From NCBI GenBank assembly GCA_050949905.1, contig JBMNGP010000005.1, positions 186,001-250,000 of the forward strand: a stretch of 64,000 nucleotides of DNA. The letters are read 5' to 3'. The notes beneath the pieces were generated by a model. That model was not told the DNA's origin and did no database searches. It saw only the letters and a program-made list of their open reading frames with translations. The position numbers and the translations under genes were made by a program. This document shows positions 50,979-60,906 of this stretch, one piece after another (the first letter of the stretch is position 1; the number at the start of each line of letters is the position of its first letter). The DNA comes from DUML01 sp050949905 (GTDB taxonomy: Bacteria; Bacillota; Desulfitobacteriia; Desulfitobacteriales; Syntrophobotulaceae).

Positions 50979-52730
50979 ATGGGTAAATGCAAAGAAGACA
51001 TTTATATTGCCCGAGACCCGGAAATTACTTGGGAAGACGTTGAGGTTCTCTCCTCGCCTACCTTAAACGGGGCTAAAGTTTTACTGGATGTTATGGCTGA
51101 GGAGGGCGTAGAAGTCGTCTTTGGCTATCCAGGCGGTTCTTTGCTTGCTATCTATGATGCTTTATTGGAAAGCCCGATTAGACATGTCTTACCCCGGCAT
51201 GAGCAAACGGCTGTCCATGCTGCCGATGCTTACGCCAGAGTCAGCGGTAAAGTGGGAGTATGTATGGCTACTTCCGGTCCTGGTGCAGCCAATATGGTAA
51301 CGGGAATTGCCAATGCTTATATGGATTCCGTTCCTTTGGTTATTATCACCGGCCAGGTGCCGACCCATCTCTTGGGAACGGATTCCTTTCAAGAAGTAGA
51401 TATAACAGGTATGACTTTCCCTATTACTAAACATTCGTATTTAGTTAAGGCTGCCAAAGATATTCCCAGAATTGTGAAAGAAGCTTTTTACATTGCCGGA
51501 ACCGGACGGCCTGGTCCTGTGCTGATAGATTTACCGAAAAACGTTATGGCTGAGGAAGTATTAGATCCCCGTCCGCCGAAAATAGAAATTAAAAGCTATA
51601 AATATTTTTCCAAGGGTAATGCCGGACAGATTGGGGAAGCGGCCAAAGCTTTGGCCGAGAGTAAAAAGCCGGTGGTTTATGCCGGAGGAGGTGTCATAAC
51701 TTCCGGAGCAGGGCAGGTTTTGCAGGAACTGATTGAAAAGACTAATATCCCTGTTGTTACCACTTTGATGGGGATAGGCAGCGTTCCGGCTAAGCACCCC
51801 AATCATTTGGGGATGGTCGGGATGCACGGTACGATTACGGCTAACTTAGCGGTCAATGATTGTGATCTCTTAATGGCTGTGGGAGTACGCTTTGATGACA
51901 GGGTAACAAGCGGTTTAAAGCATAAATTTGCTACCAAAGCCAAAGTGATTCATATTGATGTTGATCCCGCTGAAATTGGTAAAGTTGTTAAGACTCATAT
52001 TCCCATCGTAGGCGATGCCAGGCTGGTTTTAGAAGACCTTTTGGAGAAGGTAACTCCCCTTAAGATTGACGAATGGTGGGAGCAATTACGTTCCTGGGCA
52101 AGGCAGTATCCCTTATGCTATGAACAAGACGGGCGTTTGAATCCCCAGACTATACTTAAGGCTATGGGTGAAATCGCCGGCGAGAACGCTATTGTTTGCA
52201 CTGATGTTGGCCAGCATCAAATGTGGGCTGCCCAGTTTTATCCGGTAACGGGAGGCCGTCAGTTTATCACCAGTGCAGGGCTGGGGACAATGGGTTTTGG
52301 TTTTCCGGCAGCTATCGGTGCTCAGTTTGCTAAACCGGAGAGCTTGGTTTTCCTGGTGACCGGTGATGGTTCATTTCAGATGAGTATCCAGGAATTAGCC
52401 ACGACGGTGCAATATCAATTGCCCATTAAGGTTATTCTAATGAATAATGGAGTACTTGGTATGGTTAAGCAATTGCAAAAAATGTTTTGCAACGAACGCT
52501 TCAGCCAAATTCAGCTCCATGCCAATCCTGACTTTCTTAAAGTAGCCGAGGCTTATGGAGTCAAAGGGATGAGGATTGAAAGCCCTGAACAGGTCGATGC
52601 CGCCATTAAGGAAGCTATCGAAACACCAGGGCCGGTTCTTGTTGATTGTATTATATCCCCGGACGAAATTGTTCTGCCAACCCTGCCTCCTGGGAAAGCT
52701 ATTACCGATATTCTAGGGGGGAGAGAATAA
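50979..52730 (+). CDS. ilvB: Acetolactate synthase large subunit
   Basis: 583 aa. Standard TPP enzyme: GYPGGSLLAIYDAL, RHEQTAVHAADAYARVSGKVG (TPP Glu), and the C-terminal TPP motif GDGSFQMSIQELAT...NNGVLGMVKQ. The N-terminus has about 28 extra residues (KCKEDIYIARDPEITWEDVE) before the usual LNGAKVLLDVM. AAGGAGGG 7 bases before ATG 50979 and no later start support this extension. Confidence 0.95.
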   Translation: MGKCKEDIYIARDPEITWEDVEVLSSPTLNGAKVLLDVMAEEGVEVVFGYPGGSLLAIYDALLESPIRHVLPRHEQTAVHAADAYARVSGKVGVCMATSGPGAANMVTGIANAYMDSVPLVIITGQVPTHLLGTDSFQEVDITGMTFPITKHSYLVKAAKDIPRIVKEAFYIAGTGRPGPVLIDLPKNVMAEEVLDPRPPKIEIKSYKYFSKGNAGQIGEAAKALAESKKPVVYAGGGVITSGAGQVLQELIEKTNIPVVTTLMGIGSVPAKHPNHLGMVGMHGTITANLAVNDCDLLMAVGVRFDDRVTSGLKHKFATKAKVIHIDVDPAEIGKVVKTHIPIVGDARLVLEDLLEKVTPLKIDEWWEQLRSWARQYPLCYEQDGRLNPQTILKAMGEIAGENAIVCTDVGQHQMWAAQFYPVTGGRQFITSAGLGTMGFGFPAAIGAQFAKPESLVFLVTGDGSFQMSIQELATTVQYQLPIKVILMNNGVLGMVKQLQKMFCNERFSQIQLHANPDFLKVAEAYGVKGMRIESPEQVDAAIKEAIETPGPVLVDCIISPDEIVLPTLPPGKAITDILGGRE

Positions 52731-53209
52731 TGCTGCATACCTTAGCGGTTCTGGTTGAGAATAATCCTGGTGTGTTAGCCAGAATATCAGGGCTTTTTGC
52801 GCGGCGGGCTTATAATATTTACAGCTTGACGGTGTGCCAGACTGAGAATCCCAGCCTCTCCCTGATGACAATTGTAGTTGAAGGGGATAGCCAAGTTATC
52901 GAGCAGGTGACGAAACAACTGCACAAACTGGTTGTTGTCCATAAAGTAACCAATCTCAGCAACGAAGCTGTTGTCGATCGGGAATTGGCTTTGATCAGAG
53001 TAAAAGTCCGAGCGGAAACAAGATTGGAAGTTCTGCAAACTGTTGATGTCTTCCGGGGAAGAGTGGTTGATATGGGTAGAAGCAATCTGACGATAGAACT
53101 AACCGGTGATGAAGATAAGATTAATGCTTTTATCCGTACTATGAGACCCTACGGTATTCAAGAATTAGTCCGTACCGGGAAGATTGCTATTGCCCGGTCG
53201 GATAACTAA
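52730..53209 (+). CDS. ilvN: Acetolactate synthase small (regulatory) subunit
   Basis: 159 aa. ACT domain at the N-terminus (LHTLAVLVENNPGVLARISGLFARRAYNIYSLTV) and ALS_ss C domain (RELALIRVKVRAETRLEVLQ). It gives valine feedback control. ATG overlaps the ilvB stop (TAATG); a longer frame from 52646 is within ilvB and rejected. Confidence 0.95.
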   Translation: MLHTLAVLVENNPGVLARISGLFARRAYNIYSLTVCQTENPSLSLMTIVVEGDSQVIEQVTKQLHKLVVVHKVTNLSNEAVVDRELALIRVKVRAETRLEVLQTVDVFRGRVVDMGRSNLTIELTGDEDKINAFIRTMRPYGIQELVRTGKIAIARSDN

Positions 53210-53272
53210 GACCTTTTAAAATATAAAAAGACAATGAATAATAAACTAAATAAGATAGGAGAGTAAAACAAA

Positions 53273-54271
53273 ATGGCGAAAATTTATTATGATGCTGACG
53301 GAGATTTAGGTATCCTCAAAGGCAAAAAAATTGCCGTAATGGGCTGGGGCAGCCAGGGTCATGCTCAATCCCAAAACTTGAAAGACTCGGGGCTGGATGT
53401 TGTTGTAGGCTTGCGTAAAGGCAGTGCCAGATGGAAAACAGCTGAAGAAGCCGGACTTACGGTAACGACTGTTGCTGAAGCTGCGGCCCAAGCCGATATT
53501 ATTGTGATTTTGCTTCCTGATGAACAACAAAGTAAAGTTTACAAAGAGGAAATTGAACAACATCTTACTGCAGGTAAAGTACTGCTCTTTTCGCACGGTT
53601 TTAATATTCATTTTGGGCAAATTGTCCCCCCAAGCGATGTTGATGTTATTATGATCGCTCCCAAAAGCCCGGGACACTTGGTTCGCCGGACTTACGAAGA
53701 AGGAGCGGGAGTCCCCGGACTTATTGCCGTTCATCAAAATGCCTCCGGCAATGCCCACCAGCTTGGCTTGGCTTATGCCAAAGGCATTGGCTGCACCAGA
53801 GCCGGAGTGCTGGAGACTACCTTTAAAGAAGAAACGGAAACAGACCTCTTTGGCGAACAAGTTGTTCTCTGCGGAGGTGTTACAGAGCTTGTGAGAGCCG
53901 GTTTTGATACTTTGGTGGAAGCCGGTTACCAGCCTGAAAGCGCTTATTTTGAGTGCCTGCATGAGCTAAAACTCATCGTGGATTTAATGTATGAAGGCGG
54001 TATCAGCTGGATGCGTTATTCCATTTCCGATACTGCCCAGTACGGCGATATGATGATTGGCAGAAGGATTATTACTGAAGAAACCCGGGAGGAAATGAGA
54101 CAAGTCCTCTCCGAAATTCAATCAGGCGAATTTGCCAGAGAGTGGCTTTTAGAGAACCAGGTTAATAGACCGGTCTTTAATGCCATTTCCAGGATAGACG
54201 ACGAGCATCCTATTGAGAAAGTAGGCAAGGAATTAAGGGCTATGATGCCTTGGCTGAAAAAAAGAAAATAA
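53273..54271 (+). CDS. ilvC: Ketol-acid reductoisomerase
   Basis: 332 aa, class I. NAD(P) motif IAVMGWGSQGHAQSQNLKDSG, LRKGSARW (likely phosphate contact for NADPH), and MIAPKSPGHLVRRTYEEGAGVPGL. Converts acetolactate to dihydroxyisovalerate. AGGAGAG 9 bases before the ATG. Confidence 0.96.
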   Translation: MAKIYYDADGDLGILKGKKIAVMGWGSQGHAQSQNLKDSGLDVVVGLRKGSARWKTAEEAGLTVTTVAEAAAQADIIVILLPDEQQSKVYKEEIEQHLTAGKVLLFSHGFNIHFGQIVPPSDVDVIMIAPKSPGHLVRRTYEEGAGVPGLIAVHQNASGNAHQLGLAYAKGIGCTRAGVLETTFKEETETDLFGEQVVLCGGVTELVRAGFDTLVEAGYQPESAYFECLHELKLIVDLMYEGGISWMRYSISDTAQYGDMMIGRRIITEETREEMRQVLSEIQSGEFAREWLLENQVNRPVFNAISRIDDEHPIEKVGKELRAMMPWLKKRK

Positions 54272-54348
54272 TTCATCCGGAAGTCATAAGATGGCGTCAG
54301 GCCAGTATTATTAGTTAAGAATAATATAGGGAGAGGAGGTAAATAAAG

Positions 54349-55884
54349 ATGCGGCGCATTGAATTTTTTGATACCACTCTGCGAGACGGTGAACAGTCGC
54401 CGGGAGTAGCCTTTAATAAAGAAGAAAAACTGCAGATCGCCTTTCAACTGGAGAAACTGGGTGTTGATATTATCGAAGCCGGTTTTCCGATTACCTCTCC
54501 CGGGGATTTTGAAGCTGTTTCCCTGATAGCCGAGAAAGTCCGTAATACGACTATAGCTGCTTTAGCCCGGGCTGAAAGCGAAGATATTGAACGAGCTTGG
54601 GAAGCTATTAAAACTGCTGCGAGCCCTCGCATCCATACTTTTATTGCTACTTCACCGATTCATATGCAGTATAAACTGAGGAAAAGCCCCGAACAGGTTT
54701 TGGAACAGGCTGAGTTTGCTGTTAAACTGGCTAAGTCCAAGGTTAGCGATGTAGAATTCAGTGCTGAAGATGCCTCGCGCAGTGACACTGATTTTTTGGC
54801 TCAAATATTTTCTCTTGCTATTAAGGCGGGGGCTACTGTGATTAATATTCCGGATACAGTGGGCTATGCCATGCCGGGAGAGTTTGCCCGATTTGTCCAG
54901 GAAGTAATGGAGAAGACGGAAGGCATCGAAAAAGTAAAGGTTAGTGTTCATTGTCATAATGATTTGGGCTTGGCTGTGGCCAATTCGCTGGCTGCGGTTA
55001 AAGTCGGGGCTCAGCAGCTGGAATGTGCCGTTAACGGACTAGGGGAAAGGGCTGGAAATGCTGCGCTGGAAGAACTGGCTATGGCTTTGGCTACCAGGAA
55101 GGATTATTATCAGGTCGCAAACTCCATCGTTACCCGGGAAATAGCGCGCACCAGCCGGATGGTCAGCCGCCTGTCAGGGATGGTTGTTCAACATAATAAA
55201 GCTGTCGTCGGGAAAAATGCTTTTGCCCATGAGTCCGGCATTCATCAGGACGGAGTTTTGAAAGAAAGATCAACTTATGAAATCATGTCCCCGGGAGACG
55301 TTGGCCATGATTTAAATACTATTGTCTTAGGGAAACATTCCGGACGGCATGCTCTTAGGCAGTCTTTAGAAGAGTTGGGCTTGGATTTGTCGGAGGAAAA
55401 ATTCCAGAAGTTGTTTGCTGATTTCAAGGTTTTGGCTGAGAAGAAAAAAACTATTACCACGGCCGACCTCTTTGCTCTTGCTGATGCCCAAGATGTTTCG
55501 GAAGAATTATCTTTACATTATTGGCAAATCTTAAGCGGTAATAACCTTAAACCAACGGCAACTATTGGATTATGGCATAAAAATGGCAATGAGTACAATG
55601 AAGAACTTATTAAAGCCGCTTATGGAGACGGCCCTGTTGCAGCAGCTTATAAAGCAATTGATAAGATTGTCGGAACGGACGGCAGTTTGCTCAACTACTC
55701 CCTGCAAGCTATTGACAGTGGAGAAGATTCCCAGGGGGAAGTGACCGTCACTGTTAAGTTCGGGGAGCATATAGTCGCCGGCAGAGGGTTAAGTACCGAT
55801 ATTATCGAGGCTAGTGTCAAGGCCTATCTTCAAGCTGTAAACAGAGCGTTGGATAAAGGTTGGATAAATGTTAAGAAAAGATAA
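54349..55884 (+). CDS. leuA: 2-isopropylmalate synthase
   Basis: 511 aa. RRIEFFDTTLRDGEQSPGVAFN with metal Asp, HCHNDLGLAVANSLAAVKVGA with metal His pair, QLECAVNGLGERAGNAALEE, and a C-terminal regulatory LeuA dimer domain (about 390-505) for leucine inhibition. GAGAGGAGGT before ATG. Confidence 0.94.
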   Translation: MRRIEFFDTTLRDGEQSPGVAFNKEEKLQIAFQLEKLGVDIIEAGFPITSPGDFEAVSLIAEKVRNTTIAALARAESEDIERAWEAIKTAASPRIHTFIATSPIHMQYKLRKSPEQVLEQAEFAVKLAKSKVSDVEFSAEDASRSDTDFLAQIFSLAIKAGATVINIPDTVGYAMPGEFARFVQEVMEKTEGIEKVKVSVHCHNDLGLAVANSLAAVKVGAQQLECAVNGLGERAGNAALEELAMALATRKDYYQVANSIVTREIARTSRMVSRLSGMVVQHNKAVVGKNAFAHESGIHQDGVLKERSTYEIMSPGDVGHDLNTIVLGKHSGRHALRQSLEELGLDLSEEKFQKLFADFKVLAEKKKTITTADLFALADAQDVSEELSLHYWQILSGNNLKPTATIGLWHKNGNEYNEELIKAAYGDGPVAAAYKAIDKIVGTDGSLLNYSLQAIDSGEDSQGEVTVTVKFGEHIVAGRGLSTDIIEASVKAYLQAVNRALDKGWINVKKR

Positions 55885-55937
55885 CCGAAAATAACGGAAA
55901 AAAACCCAGAGAAATAAAGGAAAAGGGGGCGGTAAAA

Positions 55938-57212
55938 GTGGCAATGACAATCAGCGAAAAAATTTTGGCTGCTCATGCCGGACAGGAACAAGTTGTTCCA
56001 GGTGAAATTATCAACGCTAAATTAGATGTTGTCCTGGCAAATGATGTCACCGGCCCGGTAGCGATTCAAGAATTTGCCAAACTGGGAAAATCTAAAGTTT
56101 TTGACCGGGAGAAAGTAGCCTTGGTAGCAGATCATTTTACTCCTAATAAAGATATTGCTTCGGCTGAACAGTGTAAGATTTTAAGAGATTTTGCCAAAAC
56201 CCAAGGTATTAAACACTTTTGGGACACTGGAACAGTGGGGATTGAACATTGTCTCTTGCCGGAACAAGGTGTGGTTCTGCCTGGGGACTTGATCATCGGT
56301 GCCGATTCTCATACCTGTACCTATGGAGCTTTAGGGGCTTTTTCCACCGGGGTAGGAAGCACGGACTGTGCCGCAGGTATGGCTACCGGCGAAGCTTGGT
56401 TTAGGGTGCCTGAGTCTGTCAAGTTTGTATTTAATGGTTCGCAATTTCAGCCTTGGGTCAGCGGTAAGGATCTTATCCTGTATATTATTGGTAAAATCGG
56501 GGTTGACGGCGCCCGCTATAAAGCTATGGAATTTACCGGTGATGGTATAAGAAGTCTGTCTATGGACAACCGGCTTACCATGTGCAATATGGCGGTTGAG
56601 GCCGGAGCCAAAACTGGAATTATTGAGCCCGATGAGATTACCCTGAAATATGTCCAAAGCAAAGCAAAGAGAGAGTATAAGGTTTATAAGAGCGATGCCG
56701 ATGCCTCTTATGAAAACATTTATGAATTTAATTCGGCTGAGATTCCTTTGCAGGTTGCTTTCCCGCACCTTCCCGAAAACACGAAATCAGTGGATGAGGC
56801 CAGTGGGATTAAGATTGATCAAATTGTGATAGGATCCTGTACTAATGGCCGTCTGGAAGATTTAGAAGCGGCAGCTAAGATCTTAAAAGGGAACAAAGTT
56901 CATCCTGAGGTTCGCTGCTTGATTTTCCCGGGAACCCAGCAAATCTACCTGGAGGCGCTGCGCCGAGGTTGGATCGAGGTTATGATCGAAGCCGGTGCGG
57001 CGGTAAGTACCCCCACCTGCGGACCTTGTCTCGGCGGGCATATGGGTATTCTAGCCAAAGGAGAACGGGCTTTATCTACTACTAACCGGAACTTTGTCGG
57101 CAGGATGGGTCATCCCCAAAGTGAGGTTTACCTCTGTAATCCTGCAGTGGCCGCTGCTTCGGCTCTTAAAGGAGAGATAGTTCATCCCAGGGAGGTAGTG
57201 AAAAATGGGTAA
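55938..57212 (+). CDS. leuC: 3-isopropylmalate dehydratase large subunit
   Basis: 424 aa, GTG start after AAAGGGGGCGG. Fe-S ligands in VIGSCTNGRLEDLEAAAKIL and TPTCGPCLGGHMGILA. Length and sequence are of the short (HACN-like/archaeal) LeuC type common in clostridia. Overlaps leuD by 8 bp. Confidence 0.94.
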   Translation: MAMTISEKILAAHAGQEQVVPGEIINAKLDVVLANDVTGPVAIQEFAKLGKSKVFDREKVALVADHFTPNKDIASAEQCKILRDFAKTQGIKHFWDTGTVGIEHCLLPEQGVVLPGDLIIGADSHTCTYGALGAFSTGVGSTDCAAGMATGEAWFRVPESVKFVFNGSQFQPWVSGKDLILYIIGKIGVDGARYKAMEFTGDGIRSLSMDNRLTMCNMAVEAGAKTGIIEPDEITLKYVQSKAKREYKVYKSDADASYENIYEFNSAEIPLQVAFPHLPENTKSVDEASGIKIDQIVIGSCTNGRLEDLEAAAKILKGNKVHPEVRCLIFPGTQQIYLEALRRGWIEVMIEAGAAVSTPTCGPCLGGHMGILAKGERALSTTNRNFVGRMGHPQSEVYLCNPAVAAASALKGEIVHPREVVKNG

Positions 57213-57693
57213 AGCTTGGAAATTTGGTCACGATGTTGATACCGATGTGATTATCCCGGCTCGATATCTAAACCGTTCGGAACCGGAACACTTGGCTGCT
57301 CACTGTATGGAAGACGCAGATGCTACCTTTGCCCAAAATGTCCGGGAAGGTGACATTATTGTAGGCGGGAAAAACTTTGGCTGTGGTTCATCCCGGGAAC
57401 ATGCCCCTCTAGCCATTAAAGCAGCCAAAGTAAAAGCAGTAATCGCCGAAAATTACGGCCGGATTTTTTTCCGCAATGCACTTAATATCGGGATGCCAAT
57501 CTTGGAATGCCCGGAAGCCGTCGCCGGGATCGATGCCGGTGATGAAGTTGATGTTAATTTGCAAAGCGGAGTTATAACTAATCTTACCAAGGGGACTACT
57601 TTTCAGGCCAGGCCTCTCCCGCCTTTTATGCAGGATTTAATTAAAGCGGGAGGTCTCATTCCTTATGTAAAGGAGAAAAAACAAGATGCCTAA
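57205..57693 (+). CDS. leuD: 3-isopropylmalate dehydratase small subunit
   Basis: 162 aa. GHDVDTDVIIPARYLNRSEPEH, GKNFGCGSSREHAPLAIKAA and ENYGRIFFRNALNIGMPIL are the LeuD swivelling domain signatures. Overlaps both neighbours by 8 bp, as expected of coupled subunits. Confidence 0.95.
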   Translation: MGKAWKFGHDVDTDVIIPARYLNRSEPEHLAAHCMEDADATFAQNVREGDIIVGGKNFGCGSSREHAPLAIKAAKVKAVIAENYGRIFFRNALNIGMPILECPEAVAGIDAGDEVDVNLQSGVITNLTKGTTFQARPLPPFMQDLIKAGGLIPYVKEKKQDA

Positions 57694-58747
57694 AATAGCA
57701 GTATTACCGGGAGACGGGATAGGCCAGGAAATTATTCCGGAAGCTGTGAAAGTGCTAAAGGCTGTTCTAGCCGGTAGTGCTCAGGAGTTCGCTTTCAATG
57801 AATACCTGGTAGGGGGAGCTGCAATCGACGAGGTTGGTAAGGCTTTGCCGGAGGAAACACTACAGGCTTGCCAAGAAGCAGATGCCGTATTACTCGGTTC
57901 AGTGGGAGGACCTAAATGGGATACCCTGCCGGCTAAGGAAAGGCCGGAGCTCGGGGCGCTTTTGCCGTTGCGGAAACATCTTAAACTCTATGCTAATATT
58001 CGGCCGGTTAAAGTCTTGCCTGCCTTGCTTTCCGCTTCAACTTTAAAAGAAGATATTGTTAAAGACGTTGACTTAGTTGTCTTCCGTGAGCTTACGGGTG
58101 GTTTGTATTTCGGAGAAAAAGGAAGAAACGATAATCCGCCTGCTGCCTATGATGTTTTGATTTATACTGAAGAAGAAATCCGCCGGATTTTAAAATTAGC
58201 CTTTCAAAATGCCCAAGGCAGAAGGAAAAAAGTTTGCTCTGTTGATAAGGCTAATGTCCTCGAATCTTCGAGGTTCTGGCGGGAAATTGCCACGGATGTT
58301 GCCAAGGAATTTCCGGAGGTAGAATTGACCCATATGTATGTCGATAATGCTGCCATGCAGCTCGTGCGGGCTCCCGGGCAATTTGATGTGATTGTCACGG
58401 AAAATATGTTTGGGGATATTCTTACCGACCTGGCTTCCATGCTCGGTGGCTCTATCGGTATGTTGGCTTCAGCCAGTATGAGCGGATCAAAGGGACTTTT
58501 TGAACCTGCTCACGGTTCGGCGCCTGATATTGCCGGTAAAAATATTGCTAATCCTTTAGCGACCATTTTGTCAGGTGCTATGATGCTCCGCTATAGTTTT
58601 AATCTTGATGTCGAAGCTGAGCGGATTGAGAGAGCAGTACTCAAAGTTTTGGAGCAAGGCCTAAGAACTGCTGATCTGGCTAAAGCGGGGGATAAGATTG
58701 TTGGGACCAAAGAAATGGGAGACGCTGTAGTCGCGGTTTTGGCCTAA
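57686..58747 (+). CDS. leuB: 3-isopropylmalate dehydrogenase
   Basis: 353 aa. AVLPGDGIGQEIIPEAVKVL, LLGSVGGPKWD, RELTGGLYFGEKGR, DKANVLESSRFWR and GLFEPAHGSAPDIAGKNIANP are family signatures. Oxidises and decarboxylates 3-isopropylmalate with NAD+. Last gene of the cluster. Confidence 0.96.
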   Translation: MPKIAVLPGDGIGQEIIPEAVKVLKAVLAGSAQEFAFNEYLVGGAAIDEVGKALPEETLQACQEADAVLLGSVGGPKWDTLPAKERPELGALLPLRKHLKLYANIRPVKVLPALLSASTLKEDIVKDVDLVVFRELTGGLYFGEKGRNDNPPAAYDVLIYTEEEIRRILKLAFQNAQGRRKKVCSVDKANVLESSRFWREIATDVAKEFPEVELTHMYVDNAAMQLVRAPGQFDVIVTENMFGDILTDLASMLGGSIGMLASASMSGSKGLFEPAHGSAPDIAGKNIANPLATILSGAMMLRYSFNLDVEAERIERAVLKVLEQGLRTADLAKAGDKIVGTKEMGDAVVAVLA

Positions 58748-58813
58748 AAAGATTTTTGCGGTCGTTCGTTTTTAAGATCGTTTGGAAGTACTCCGCGAGA
58801 AAAAACTTTAGTA

Positions 58814-58858
58814 AAAAACTTCTTTAGTCCCGGAAGTGGGGCAGGGAAGTTTTTTTTT
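58814..58858 (+). terminator. Terminator of the ilv-leu cluster
   Basis: AAAAACTTC (58814-58822) pairs with GAAGTTTTT (58846-58854), T-run follows. Confidence 0.8.
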
Positions 58859-58923
58859 GAAGTTTAATTAATAATCTAATTTTTGGTATAATAAAAGGTA
58901 AATATTTGGATGGGATGAGATTT

Positions 58924-59730
58924 ATGAATAAAATTGGTTTTATAGGTGCAGGGAACCTTGCCGCTTCAATTATTAAAGGGCTGACTCAAAGTCCCACAGC
59001 TTATCAAATAAATATTTTTGACCTTTTGCAGGAAAAAGCTGAGACCTTAGCCAGGATATACAATGTGCAGAGCAGGGGGTTTTCTGAAGTAGTCCGCGCT
59101 GCGGAAATCCTCATTCTGGCAGTCAAACCTAAGGATATTAAAGGGCTGCTTCAAGAATTAAAAGGCCATTCACTTCTGGGCAAACTGGTTATTGCCGTAG
59201 CCGCCGGAATAGGGTTAGCTGTATATGAAGAGGCTTTGCCCGGAACAGGGATTGTCAGAGTAATGCCTAATACTTCAAGCGCCGTACTGCATTCTGTTTC
59301 GGGTTTAGTTAGGGGAAAATATGTTACCGAAGAACAGGCCGCAGCTGCCGAACGCATTTTTTCGGCAGTAGGTAAAGCCTTATGGGTTGAAGACAGCAAG
59401 ATTAATGCTGTAACGGCTGTCAGCGGCAGTGGGCCGGCCTATTTTTATCTTTTGACTGAGTTAATGGTAGAGGCCGGAGTCAAGCTTGGCCTAAGCAGGG
59501 AAGAGGCTAGCTTTTTGGCGGCGGAGACTATGGTCGGAGCAGGTAAAATGCTGGCCGAAAGCGGCAAGTCACCGCAGGAATTAAGGGAAGCCGTAACTTC
59601 TCCCAATGGAACTACTTATGCGGCGCTTAATATCTTTCAGCAGGAAGATATGGAAAATTTAGTTTTTCAAGCGATGCAGGCTTGTCTCAAACGGGCGGAA
59701 GAAATGGAAAGGGAGTACCAGGATGAATAA
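58924..59730 (+). CDS. proC: Pyrroline-5-carboxylate reductase
   Basis: 268 aa. NAD(P) motif IGFIGAGNLAASIIKGL, AVKPKDI, MPNTSSAVLHSVSGLV, and the conserved AVTAVSGSGPAYFYLLTELM and EAVTSPNGTTYAALNIF. Last step of proline synthesis. In-frame TTG 58906 and ATG 58915 lie upstream, but homologues start MNKIGFIG, so ATG 58924 is chosen. TATAAT at 58887-58892 may be its -10. Overlaps proB by 8 bp. Confidence 0.93.
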   Translation: MNKIGFIGAGNLAASIIKGLTQSPTAYQINIFDLLQEKAETLARIYNVQSRGFSEVVRAAEILILAVKPKDIKGLLQELKGHSLLGKLVIAVAAGIGLAVYEEALPGTGIVRVMPNTSSAVLHSVSGLVRGKYVTEEQAAAAERIFSAVGKALWVEDSKINAVTAVSGSGPAYFYLLTELMVEAGVKLGLSREEASFLAAETMVGAGKMLAESGKSPQELREAVTSPNGTTYAALNIFQQEDMENLVFQAMQACLKRAEEMEREYQDE

Positions 59731-60844
59731 AGCTCGCTTAAAGAGGGCAGTGATAAAAATTGGCAGTCATAGCTTAAGTTCCGTTAAGGGCGGGCTTAGC
59801 GGTGTTGTTCTGGATAGATTATCTTGTACCCTGGCGGCTTTAAGGGAACGTGGCGTGGAATGCATTCTGGTTACCTCCGGCGCTGTTGCTGCCGGAATGG
59901 CTAAGTTGAACCTTAAAGAGAGGCCTAAGGATATTGCCGGCAAGCAAGCGGCTGCGGCTGTTGGTCAGGGTATTCTGATTGAAAAGTATTCTTATTTCTT
60001 TGAGAAATATGGACTCACCTGTGCTCAGATTCTCTTGTCCAGGATAGATTTGGTGGAGTCCGTTCATTATCGTAATGCCCAGAATACCTTAGAAAGGCTT
60101 TTAAGATTTGGCATTATACCCATTATTAATGAGAATGATACCGTTGTCTTTGAAGAATTATGTTTCGGGGATAATGACAGGCTTTCAGCCTTAGTAGCAG
60201 GGATGATCAATGCTGACCTCTTAATTTTGCTGACTGATGTCGATGGGCTTTTTACGGCTAACCCGGCGGAGAATTCCAATGCTAAGTTGATTACTACAGT
60301 TGAGGATTTCAAAGAAGCTAAAAGTCTGGCCGGAGGAGCAGGATCTTCTTATGGAACGGGTGGAATGTACTCCAAGGTAATAGCCGCCGAGATGGCAACG
60401 AAATTTGGAATTACAACCTTTCTCATGAATGCCGAGCACATGGCCGAAATTACGAAAATCCCGGAGGGGATTTATCCCCTTGGAACTTTGTTTCCTCCCG
60501 CTAAGCATAAAATTGCAGGTAAAAAGCGTTGGATGGCTTATGCGGCTTTATCCATGGGGGCTGTGATTATTGATGAGGGTGCGCAAAAAGCTTTAGTACA
60601 GAATAACAAGAGCCTTTTAGCCTCAGGGGTAATTGGCACTGAAGGGTATTGGGAACGGAAAGATTTAGTTAAAATCATTAATTCTAAAAGAGAGGAAATT
60701 GCCAGGGGCTTTGTCGAATTAAACAGTGAGGAAACCGAGATGGCCAAGGGGCTTAGGTCTGATGAAATATTGAAAATATTCCCAGGCTTAAAAAGTGAAG
60801 AATTGGTTCATCGTGATAATATGACAGTCATTTATGAGGGTTAA
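59723..60844 (+). CDS. proB: Glutamate 5-kinase with PUA domain
   Basis: 373 aa. Amino acid kinase fold: KIGSHSLSSVKGGLS, LVTSGAVAAGMAKL, PIINENDTVVFEELCFGDNDRLSALVA, GTGGMYSKVIAAEMA. C-terminal PUA domain about 275-365. First step of proline synthesis; normally inhibited by proline. Confidence 0.95.
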   Translation: MNKARLKRAVIKIGSHSLSSVKGGLSGVVLDRLSCTLAALRERGVECILVTSGAVAAGMAKLNLKERPKDIAGKQAAAAVGQGILIEKYSYFFEKYGLTCAQILLSRIDLVESVHYRNAQNTLERLLRFGIIPIINENDTVVFEELCFGDNDRLSALVAGMINADLLILLTDVDGLFTANPAENSNAKLITTVEDFKEAKSLAGGAGSSYGTGGMYSKVIAAEMATKFGITTFLMNAEHMAEITKIPEGIYPLGTLFPPAKHKIAGKKRWMAYAALSMGAVIIDEGAQKALVQNNKSLLASGVIGTEGYWERKDLVKIINSKREEIARGFVELNSEETEMAKGLRSDEILKIFPGLKSEELVHRDNMTVIYEG

Positions 60845-60906
60845 GCTTATTGTAAGTATCTTAGCGGAGATTATAAACGGGAAGCCCCAGAAAGGAATGA
60901 TTTCTT

